The position numbers were made by a program, and so were the translations under genes. The notes beneath the pieces were generated by a model. That model saw only the letters and a program-made list of their open reading frames with translations, did no database searches and had not been told where the DNA came from. 64,000 nt of DNA, taken from NCBI RefSeq assembly GCF_003837805.1, contig NZ_RQIT01000027.1:1-64000 (forward strand), in the 5' to 3' direction. This stretch comes from Bradyrhizobium sp. RP6 (GTDB lineage: Bacteria; Pseudomonadota; Alphaproteobacteria; Rhizobiales; Xanthobacteraceae). Shown here piece after piece: positions 57,200 through 64,000 of the stretch. How positions within the stretch are numbered: position 1 is the stretch's first letter; the number at the start of each line of letters is the position of its first letter.

Positions 57200-60100
57200 A
57201 TGTTCAAGCTCATCGTCCAGATAAGTTTGCGCAACCGCCTGTTCGTGCTGGCGGTCGCCGCCGTGCTGGTCGGCTACGGCCTCTTGGTCCTGCCGAGCGT
57301 GTCCGTCGACGTCCTGCCGGACATCAATCGCCCGACCGTGAACATCCTGACCGAAGCAGAGGGACTGGCGCCCCAGGAGGTCGAACAGCTGGTGACGTTC
57401 CCGATCGAGACTTCGATGAACGGCATGCCCGGCGTCATCCGGGTCCGCTCGGTTTCGGGAGTTGGTCTGTCGGTCGTCTACGTCGAATTCGATTGGGGTG
57501 TCGACGTCTACCGCGCGCGGCAGTTCGTCTCGGAGCGGCTGGCGCTGATCCGCGACCAATTGCCGTCTTCGGTCAATCCCCAGATGGGACCGGTGACGTC
57601 GATCATGGGCGAGATCATGCTGCTCGCGCTGACGAGCGATGGCACGGCTTCGCCCATGGAAGTACGCGAGATCGCCGATTTTGTCGTCAGGCCGCAGCTT
57701 CTCGCCATTCCCGGTGTCGCCCAGGTGATACCCATCGGCGGCGAGGTCCGCCAGTATCGCGTGACGCCGAATGTTGCGAAGATGCAGGCGCTCGGCGTCA
57801 CCCACGAGCAGATCGAGCAGGCGCTGGCAAGGTTCGGCACCAATAGCGCCGGTGGCTTCGTCGACCAGCATGGCCGCGAATATCTGATCCGCAATCTCGG
57901 CCTCACCAGGCGCATCGAGGATCTCGGCAACACTGTCGTCGTCACCCGCGGCGAGCAGCCGATCCTGCTGAAGCAGGTCGCCTCCGTGGATTTTGCAGCG
58001 CGCACCAAGCGCGGTGACGCCGGCTACAACGGCAAGCCCGCCGTCATCGTCAGCGTCATGAAGCAACCGGCTGCGGATACGGTGGCATTGACGCGCAGCA
58101 TCGAAGCCTCGCTCGGGGAGCTGCAACGCACCATGCGCGGGGGGATCAACGTCACCAACGTGCAATTCCGTCAGGCCACGTTCATCGAGACCTCGATAGG
58201 CAATGTCGAGCGCGTTCTGGCCGAGGCCGCCATCGTCGTCGCATTGGTCCTGTTCGTCTTCCTGATGAATGGACGCGCAGCGTTCGTTTCGCTGACGGCC
58301 ATTCCGATATCGATCCTCGTGACGGTCCTGGTGTTCCGCGCGTTCGGCCTCACGATCAACACCATGACGCTTGGCGGCCTTGCCATCGCCATCGGCGAAC
58401 TGGTCGACGATGCCGTGGTGGACGTTGAAAACATCTTGCGGCGCTTGCGGGAGAATGCCGCGTCGAGCACGCCGCGTCCCGTTCTGGAAGTGATCTCCGG
58501 GGCAAGCCAGGAGGTTCGTTCCAGCATCGTCTATGCAACGATGATCATCGTTCTCGTCTTCGTGCCGCTGTTCGCGCTACCGGGAATCGAAGGGCGACTG
58601 TTCACGCCGCTTGGCGTGGCCTATGTGGTCTCGATCCTTGCCTCGCTGCTGACGTCGATCACCGTGACGCCGGTTCTGTCCTACTATCTGCTGTCGGGAC
58701 GAGCTCGTTCCGTCGGCCGCGAGAGCCTGATCGTCACCAGGCTGAAGCAGGCCAATCGGCGGGTGCTTGGATGGGCGTTCGAGCAGCGGGGCCTGGTCCT
58801 CGGCTCCGTCGCGGCGGCGGTCGTGGTGGCCGGCTACGCCGCGAGCCAGATGCCCCGCAGTTTTCTTCCGCCCTTCAACGAAGGGACGCTGGTCCTGTCG
58901 CTGCAGTACAATCCAGGCATTTCGCTCGCGGAATCGAACCGTCTTGGACTGCTGGCGGAACAATTGCTCGCAAGGGTGCCCGAAGTGAAATCGGTCGGAC
59001 GCCGCACCGGCCGCGCGGAGCTCGATGAGCACGCCGAAGGCGTGCACTACAGCGAGATCGATGTCGATCTCGTTCCGTCCAAGCGCCAGAAGGCGGACAT
59101 CTATGCGAGCATCCGGGACGCCCTGTCCGCGCTGCCGGCGTCGGTGGCCATCGGACAGCCGATCAGCCACCGCCTGGATCATCTCCAGTCGGGCATTCGT
59201 GCCCAGATCGTGCTCAAGATCTTCGGTCAGGACATCGAGATGCTGCGCCGGCTGTCCGAGACGGTGCGCCAGCGACTATCGTCGATCCCCGGTCTGGTCG
59301 ATCTCCAGGTCGAGAAGCAGGTGCTTATTCCGCAAGTGCGGGTTCAGGTCGATCATGCCCGCGCCGCCCTTCATGGCCTGACGCCGGCCGCGATCACGCA
59401 GGCGCTCGATGCGCTGTCCAATGGCCGAAAGGTCTCCCAGATCGTCGACGGCAATCGCCGTTTCGACGTCGTGATGCGTCTGTCGGAGCAAGACCGTTCG
59501 ACGACGGGACTGCAAAATCTGCTCATCCCGACCGGCCTGGAATTCGTTCCGCTGAGCGCTTTGGCCGACATCGTCGAGACAGACGGGCCGAACCAGATTC
59601 AGCGGGAGGGGACCCAGCGCAGGATCGTTGTCTATGGCAACGGGGACGGACGTCGCGACGTCGCCGATATCGCTGCGGACATTCAGAAGGCGGTTCGCGA
59701 TCTCGATCTTCCGCAAGGCTACACCACGAGCCTCGAAGGCGCATTTCAGGCGCAGCAGCAGGCATCCTGGCGGATCGGTATTCTGTCGCTGGCGTCGATG
59801 GCGATGATCTTCATCGTCCTCTACAGCCGCTACCGCTCGACCGCACTGTCGCTGATCATCATGGGCGGCATACCGCTGGCCCTGATCGGCAGCGTTGCGG
59901 CGCTGAAGATCTCCGGCCAGCCCCTGTCGGTGGCCTCGATGATCGGCTTCATCACGCTTGCCGGCATCTCGGCGCGCAACGGGATCTTGAAGATCTCCCA
60001 TTACATCAATCTCGCCATTCACGAAGGCGAGCCTTTCGGGACCGGGCCGGTCATTCGAGGCAGCATGGAGCGCCTCAGCCCCGTTCTGATGACGGCGCTT

Positions 60101-60319
60101 TGCGCAGGGCTAGCGCTGACGCCGCTCTTGATCGGCGCGGACCAGCCGGGCCGGGAAATCCTGCATCCCGTCGCGGTGACGATCTTCGGAGGTCTGCTCA
60201 GCGCGACGATCCTGGACACCATCGTGACCCCGATTCTGTTTCTGATGTTCGGCAAGCAGCCGTTGAAGCGGCTCGCGGCCGGACATGCCGCAACCTTCAC
60301 GTCCGCGGAAGCCTATTGA
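57200..60319 (+). CDS. Heavy-metal-efflux RND pump (CzcA/CusA family)
   Basis: A 1039-residue inner-membrane proton antiporter of the HME-RND family. It has the usual 12 membrane segments, two large periplasmic domains, and the start FKLIVQISLRNRLFVLAVAAVLV. The key motif in segment 4 reads AIGELVDDAVVDVEN. Aligned to CusA the residues equal to A399, D405 and E412 are kept (A, D, E), unlike the DFG of CzcA, but two extra acids (D in VDDA and D in VVDV) and GEL are present. So it is not a typical CzcA, and the transported ion is uncertain. It starts 7 bases after the adaptor gene. Confidence 0.88.
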   Translation: MFKLIVQISLRNRLFVLAVAAVLVGYGLLVLPSVSVDVLPDINRPTVNILTEAEGLAPQEVEQLVTFPIETSMNGMPGVIRVRSVSGVGLSVVYVEFDWGVDVYRARQFVSERLALIRDQLPSSVNPQMGPVTSIMGEIMLLALTSDGTASPMEVREIADFVVRPQLLAIPGVAQVIPIGGEVRQYRVTPNVAKMQALGVTHEQIEQALARFGTNSAGGFVDQHGREYLIRNLGLTRRIEDLGNTVVVTRGEQPILLKQVASVDFAARTKRGDAGYNGKPAVIVSVMKQPAADTVALTRSIEASLGELQRTMRGGINVTNVQFRQATFIETSIGNVERVLAEAAIVVALVLFVFLMNGRAAFVSLTAIPISILVTVLVFRAFGLTINTMTLGGLAIAIGELVDDAVVDVENILRRLRENAASSTPRPVLEVISGASQEVRSSIVYATMIIVLVFVPLFALPGIEGRLFTPLGVAYVVSILASLLTSITVTPVLSYYLLSGRARSVGRESLIVTRLKQANRRVLGWAFEQRGLVLGSVAAAVVVAGYAASQMPRSFLPPFNEGTLVLSLQYNPGISLAESNRLGLLAEQLLARVPEVKSVGRRTGRAELDEHAEGVHYSEIDVDLVPSKRQKADIYASIRDALSALPASVAIGQPISHRLDHLQSGIRAQIVLKIFGQDIEMLRRLSETVRQRLSSIPGLVDLQVEKQVLIPQVRVQVDHARAALHGLTPAAITQALDALSNGRKVSQIVDGNRRFDVVMRLSEQDRSTTGLQNLLIPTGLEFVPLSALADIVETDGPNQIQREGTQRRIVVYGNGDGRRDVADIAADIQKAVRDLDLPQGYTTSLEGAFQAQQQASWRIGILSLASMAMIFIVLYSRYRSTALSLIIMGGIPLALIGSVAALKISGQPLSVASMIGFITLAGISARNGILKISHYINLAIHEGEPFGTGPVIRGSMERLSPVLMTALCAGLALTPLLIGADQPGREILHPVAVTIFGGLLSATILDTIVTPILFLMFGKQPLKRLAAGHAATFTSAEAY

Positions 60320-60346
60320 CCTCCGCACAAAACCAGAGGAGCCCCC

Positions 60347-60718
60347 ATGAGAAAATACATTCTCCCGGCCATGATAGGCGTGATCGCGGCAATGCCGGAC
60401 CTTGCCGCGGCACAGACGAGAGGCAGCAACGGCGGTCCCGTCGTCAAGTCGCAGGGGCATCCGATCGAGTTCGTCAGCAAGGGCACGGATATCGTCTTCT
60501 ATGTCGGGGACGACGATGGTTCTCCGCTCTCGACCAGGGACATGCGGGGGCGCGCAACGATTCAGGACGCCGGCAAGACCGTTACCGTTCCGCTCGCTCC
60601 GGCCAGTCCCAACATGATGGCGGGAAAGCTGCAGGCCGAGCTGTCGCCGAAGGCCATCGTGGTGTTTTCCGCGAGCTTGCACGGTCATTCCCTGACGGCG
60701 AGATATACTGTGGAATAG
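60347..60718 (+). CDS. Small exported protein of the RND cluster
   Basis: A 123-residue protein with a signal peptide ending LAAAQT (about residue 23). The mature part is a compact beta-rich domain (IEFVSKGTDIVFYVGDDDGSPLS, GRATIQDAGKTVTVPLAPA, SAKLHGHS-like end ASLHGHSLTARYTVE). AGAGGAG precedes the ATG and the gene lies 27 bases after the pump. It could be a periplasmic metal chaperone comparable in role to CusF, although no CusF motif is present. Confidence 0.7.
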   Translation: MRKYILPAMIGVIAAMPDLAAAQTRGSNGGPVVKSQGHPIEFVSKGTDIVFYVGDDDGSPLSTRDMRGRATIQDAGKTVTVPLAPASPNMMAGKLQAELSPKAIVVFSASLHGHSLTARYTVE

Positions 60719-60815
60719 TTGCCGCGTGGAAAGCGAAGCACATCCAGCGAGATCGATCGTCTGTTCAATTGCCTGGCGTTCCGTTCGCTCTTGGTGCGGC
60801 CCTTCGCACGTGGCC

Positions 60816-61727
60816 TCACCCGTCGTTGCGCGCGGCGCTGCGCAGCATCTTGACGAAGGCCTCCGCCGGCGGCGTGAGCGCGAGCCCCCGCCGCTGATAG
60901 ATATAGTAGCGGCGGCGGATGTCCGGAGCGCGCAGCTTGATGAAGCGCACGTCGAAGTTGGGCGCGAACAGGCGTCCATAGTCCGGAACGAGCGCAAGGC
61001 CGGTGCCGACGCCCACCAATGACAAGGCGGTGGTGAGATATTTGACCTCGACGGCCGTCTGCATCGAGAGCGAGCTGTCGTGCGCATGCAGCAGGCGCTC
61101 GATGTGGCGGTTGAACTCGCTGGAATAGATCACCCAGCGCTCGTCGCGCAGCTTCCGCCACGAGACGGCGCGTTGCTGCGCAAGCCTGTGCCGGGCTGAG
61201 CAGACCACCCGGATCGGGACATCCATCAGGAACGTGCTGGTGACATCCTCGCCGGTGGCGCGCTCGGGGCCGACCCCCAGCTCGGCCTCGCCGCGCCGCA
61301 CGATGCTCACCACCTCGTCCGCCATCGCGTCGGCCACGCGCAGGCCGATATCCGGATGATCGCGCTCGAATTCGCCGAGGACCGCGGCCACCCACGTGCA
61401 CGCCAGCATCTGCGGCGCAACCACGCGCAACAGGCCGGTACGGAGCGCACGAAGGTCCGAAGCGCCCTCCGCGATCTGTTGCAGGTCATCCAGGATGCGG
61501 CGCGCGAAGGGGAGCAATTGCTGGCCCGCCGCCGTCAATAGCACCACCGCGCCCCGGTCGAACAGTTTCAGGCCGAGCGTGTCCTCGAGCTGCTGCACCA
61601 GCATGCTGACGGCCGACTGCGTCAGGTGGATCTGGCGCGCTGCCGCCGTGAAGCTGCCGGCGCGCGCGACTGCGGCGAAGGCGCGCATCTGGCGCACGCT
61701 GAGATGGGAGAGATCTACGGGGCGCAT
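60816..61727 (-). CDS. LysR-family transcriptional regulator
   Basis: A 303-residue LysR protein. The helix-turn-helix reads MRAFAAVARAGSFTAAARQIHLTQSAVSMLVQQLEDTLGLKLFDRG, followed by the effector-binding domain (LRTGLLRVVAPQMLACTWVAAVLGEF). It is divergent from the FAD oxidoreductase gene; 102 bases lie between starts and hold a perfect LysR-box dyad. It probably activates the catabolic genes on its right in response to their substrate. Confidence 0.85.
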   Translation of the reverse strand: MRPVDLSHLSVRQMRAFAAVARAGSFTAAARQIHLTQSAVSMLVQQLEDTLGLKLFDRGAVVLLTAAGQQLLPFARRILDDLQQIAEGASDLRALRTGLLRVVAPQMLACTWVAAVLGEFERDHPDIGLRVADAMADEVVSIVRRGEAELGVGPERATGEDVTSTFLMDVPIRVVCSARHRLAQQRAVSWRKLRDERWVIYSSEFNRHIERLLHAHDSSLSMQTAVEVKYLTTALSLVGVGTGLALVPDYGRLFAPNFDVRFIKLRAPDIRRRYYIYQRRGLALTPPAEAFVKMLRSAARNDG

Positions 61728-61754
61728 CGAATATCCTCGGTCGAATGCAGCGAC

Positions 61755-61771
61755 TATCAGAAAACCTGATA
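61755..61771. promoter_or_regulatory. LysR box between the regulator and the FAD oxidoreductase gene
   Basis: TATCAGAAAACCTGATA is a perfect 6-base inverted repeat around 5 bases, containing the T-N11-A and ATC-N9-GAT pattern of LysR recognition sites. It lies 28 bases upstream of the regulator start and 59 bases upstream of the divergent gene, the usual position for autoregulation and activation. Confidence 0.65.
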
Positions 61772-61829
61772 AGGATATTAAAAGAATTTGCTTGTGTGAT
61801 GGTGGAATTATTTCTCAGAATTCACCGCC

Positions 61830-63068
61830 ATGCATATTGTCGTCATAGGGACCGGAATCGTGGGCGCCTGCAGCGCGGCTTGGCTGCAGCGCGACGGTCA
61901 CGACGTGACGTTCGTCGATCCTCTGGATGCGGGCGAAGCCTGCTCGTTCGGCAATGCCGGCTCGCTTTCGCCCAGCGCCTGCCTGCCGGTGGGCATGCCG
62001 GGCATGTGGAAGAAGGTGCCGCGCTGGCTGCTGGACCCGTTGGGGCCGCTGACGGTGCGCTGGACCTATGCACCGCGCGTGATGCCGTGGCTTCTGCGCA
62101 TGCTCGGCCATTCATCGCGCGAAGAAGTGACGCGCATCGCCACCGCGCTCCGTTCGCTGCTGTCCCCCATCTTCGACTGTTACGATCCGCTGGTCGCCCA
62201 TGCCGATGCCCGGGATCTGGTCCGGCGCAGCGGCTGTCTCTACGTGTTCTCCTCGCGCGAGACCGCGGCGCAATGGGCCTGGGGCATGAACCTGCGGCGA
62301 TCGCTGGGCGTGCGGATGCAGGACGTCGAGCAGGATGAGCTGGAAGCGCTGGAGCCCGATTTGAAGGGACGTTTCCGGTTCGGCATTCTCGCGCCCGAGA
62401 ACGGCTCGACGTCCGACCCGTCCGCGCTCGTCAAGGCGATCTACAATCGCTGCATCGCCGATGGCGCGCGTCACATCCGGGACCGCGTCCGCGGTTTCGA
62501 ACGGCAGGGCCGGCGCGTCACGGGGGTGACCCTGGAGCGCGGCGAGCCGCTGGCGGCGGATGGCGTGGTGGTGGCGGCCGGCGCCTGGTCGGGGCCCTTG
62601 GCCGCGTTGCTCGGCAGCCCTGTGATGCTGGAGACCCAGCGCGGCTACCATGTCACCGTGCAGAGTTCGAACCTGGCACTCCGCCACACCGTGATGGCGG
62701 TCGAGCACAATCTCATGGTCAATCCGATGACCATGGGCCTGCGGCTGGCCGGCACGGTGGAGTTCGCCGGCCTGAAAGCGCCGCCCAACATGGCGCGCGC
62801 CGACGCTCTGCTTCGCCAGGGCCGGCAGCTGTTTCCCCATCTGGATACGTCGTCCGTGACGCGCTGGATGGGCCATCGGCCCTGTCTTCCGGACAGTCTG
62901 CCGGTGGTCGGTCCGGTCCATGCGGCTGACAACGCCTGGCTCGCCTTCGGCCACGGCCACATGGGCATGTGCATGGGCGCGGCAACCGGCCGCGAGATCG
63001 CGCATCTGGTGGCCGGCCGCCCGACGCAGGTGGATCTGGCGCCCTTCTCGCCGGAGCGCTTCCGGTGA
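61830..63068 (+). CDS. DadA-like FAD-dependent amine/D-amino acid oxidoreductase
   Basis: A 412-residue flavoprotein with the dinucleotide-binding motif VVIGTGIVGACSAAWLQRDGHDV at the N-terminus, a second nucleotide-contact stretch ADGVVVAAGAWSGPL and the C-terminal FAD signature NAWLAFGHGHMGMCMGAATGREIA. This fits D-amino acid dehydrogenase DadA and related DAO-type enzymes, which oxidise D-amino acids or secondary amines to imines. Substrate is unknown. The stop overlaps the HyuA-type gene (GTGA), so the two products probably act in one pathway. Confidence 0.85.
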   Translation: MHIVVIGTGIVGACSAAWLQRDGHDVTFVDPLDAGEACSFGNAGSLSPSACLPVGMPGMWKKVPRWLLDPLGPLTVRWTYAPRVMPWLLRMLGHSSREEVTRIATALRSLLSPIFDCYDPLVAHADARDLVRRSGCLYVFSSRETAAQWAWGMNLRRSLGVRMQDVEQDELEALEPDLKGRFRFGILAPENGSTSDPSALVKAIYNRCIADGARHIRDRVRGFERQGRRVTGVTLERGEPLAADGVVVAAGAWSGPLAALLGSPVMLETQRGYHVTVQSSNLALRHTVMAVEHNLMVNPMTMGLRLAGTVEFAGLKAPPNMARADALLRQGRQLFPHLDTSSVTRWMGHRPCLPDSLPVVGPVHAADNAWLAFGHGHMGMCMGAATGREIAHLVAGRPTQVDLAPFSPERFR

Positions 63069-64000
63069 CCGCCCGGTGGTCGCTTGCCGTGGACATGGGT
63101 GGCACCTTTGTCGATGCGGTGGCCTTGCGCAGAGACGGTCACGTCGCGGCGCTCAAACATCCGCGCGCCGGACGCGGGCTGGCGGAGCCGATCGTCGAGG
63201 CACTCGATCGACTGTGTGCGCAGGCGGGCATCGTGTCCGGCGACGTCGACCGCGTGGTGCACGGCTCTACGATCGTCACCAATCTGCTGCTGGAGCTGAA
63301 CGAGCCGCCGGTCGCCCTCGTCCTGACGCGCGGGATGCGCGATGTGCCGGTGCTGGCGCGACAGGACCGCAAGGAATTGTACGAGCCGGTGATCAAGCCG
63401 GCCGTGCCCGAGGCGAAGCTGTTTCCTGAATCTTTGCGTTTCGAGATCGGCGGACGCATCGATGCCGACGGTCACGAGGTGGATCCGCTCGAATTGTCCG
63501 CGGTCGGTACGATCGCTGATGCCATGAGCGCGGCCGGCGTGCGCGCGGTGGCGATCGGCCTGTTGTTCTCGCATCGCAATCCCGCGCATGAGCGCGCGCT
63601 ACGTGCCGCACTCCACGCGCGCCTTCCGGACCTGGACATCTCCCTGTCCAGCGAGGTCGATCCGCAGCCGCGGGAGTTCGAGCGCTGGCTGACCACGGCG
63701 CTGGACGCCTATGCCAAGCCGTTGACCGCAGATTATCTGCGCACCCTCGCCGAAGCCTTGAACAAGCGCGCTCTGCCTTCGCTGCGTCTGATGCGATCGG
63801 CGGGCGCCACCGCGCCCTGGCAGGAGATGGCGGCGCAGCCGATCGGATTGGCCATGTCCGGCCCCTGCGCGGCCTTGCAGGGCGTGGCCGCCTGCCTGGG
63901 CGCATGGCGGGAGCCCGCGATCAGCCTGGACGTCGGCGGCACCAGTGCCGACATCAGCGTCCTCCGCGACGGCCGGCCGACATTCACCGAAGAGCTCGAA
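63065..64000 (+). CDS. Hydantoinase/oxoprolinase family protein, HyuA-type (3' part beyond window)
   Basis: The first 312 residues of an ATP-dependent hydantoinase/5-oxoprolinase subunit A (family length about 680). It starts with GTG overlapping the previous stop. The actin-like ATPase motifs are visible: AVDMGGTFVDAVAL at residues 8-21 (phosphate 1), VHGSTIVTNLLLEL, GPCAALQGVAACLG and DVGGTSADISVL (phosphate 2) near the end. A HyuB-type partner is usually encoded next, but the window stops. With the DadA-like gene it suggests a pathway for hydantoins, oxoproline or a cyclic amide. Confidence 0.88.
   Translation, partial: MTARWSLAVDMGGTFVDAVALRRDGHVAALKHPRAGRGLAEPIVEALDRLCAQAGIVSGDVDRVVHGSTIVTNLLLELNEPPVALVLTRGMRDVPVLARQDRKELYEPVIKPAVPEAKLFPESLRFEIGGRIDADGHEVDPLELSAVGTIADAMSAAGVRAVAIGLLFSHRNPAHERALRAALHARLPDLDISLSSEVDPQPREFERWLTTALDAYAKPLTADYLRTLAEALNKRALPSLRLMRSAGATAPWQEMAAQPIGLAMSGPCAALQGVAACLGAWREPAISLDVGGTSADISVLRDGRPTFTEELE

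Overview
The window is a dense, high-GC chromosomal segment that most resembles Bradyrhizobium or a close relative (Alphaproteobacteria, Hyphomicrobiales). This is judged from protein families and gene order (rhizobial glp ABC operon, MoxR/DUF58/DUF4159 block, DUF1285-NUDIX-DUF6111-cca block, DUF4170, DUF2946, DUF1993), from GTG/TTG starts with ATGA, GTGA and TGATG overlaps, and from dispersed nested-palindrome intergenic elements. No rRNA, tRNA, CRISPR array, prophage or insertion sequence was recognised.

Layout. 0.1-6.2 kb: fatty-acid beta-oxidation operon (FadE-type dehydrogenase, thiolase, FadB/J-type bifunctional enzyme, hotdog thioesterase). 6.4-8.2 kb: a small protein, a Tat-exported NTF2-like protein and a HAD phosphatase. 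8.3-17.8 kb: glycerol / glycerol-3-phosphate system with a DeoR-type regulator, a VapBC-type toxin-antitoxin pair lodged between regulator and operon, glpD, a two-ATPase two-permease ABC importer, a DUF2160 protein and the binding protein, closed by a strong terminator. 18.0-24.6 kb, minus strand: old yellow enzyme, DUF1993, MltB-type transglycosylase, and a PilZ-tailed GT2 synthase coupled to an HlyD-type protein. 24.9-28.5 kb: HtpX, a TPR protein, a lysine-tailed protein and a secreted gluzincin resembling the anthrax lethal factor fold. 28.6-32.3 kb: a RamB/ScfR-type regulator divergent from isocitrate lyase. 33.0-36.2 kb: phosphoesterase, NUDIX, GT2 and GNAT genes. 36.3-39.1 kb: a poorly preserved block (LuxR with one frameshift, TauE/SafE with two) and a gene-poor stretch. 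39.1-42.1 kb: TonB receptor and DUF2946 protein behind a Zur-like palindrome. 42.2-49.1 kb: MoxR-DUF58-DUF4159-vWA block. 49.4-52.2 kb: DUF1285, CoA-type NUDIX, DUF6111 and cca. 52.2-54.9 kb: a LysR module followed by a decayed second copy of the cca 3' end and a TauE gene. 55.0-60.7 kb: heavy-metal-type RND efflux cluster. 60.8-64.0 kb: LysR regulator divergent from an FAD amine oxidoreductase and a HyuA-type gene cut by the window end.

How it fits together. Much of the window handles carbon entering central metabolism. The beta-oxidation operon yields acetyl-CoA, the glyoxylate shunt (isocitrate lyase under a ScfR/RamB-type regulator) conserves it, and the glp operon imports and oxidises glycerol compounds under a DeoR repressor whose likely operator is a helically phased CTTTCR array. 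Metal homeostasis appears twice: a putative Zur-controlled outer-membrane receptor and an RND exporter with histidine-rich partners.

The points most worth a second look are: complementary degeneracy of the two glycerol importer ATPases; the second, decayed cca 3' end that brackets an inserted LysR module; the lethal-factor-like secreted protease; the PilZ-on-synthase plus HlyD arrangement; the Zur-like palindrome; and the frameshift cluster at 37-38.2 kb. All family calls come from reading sequence motifs; no database search was run.
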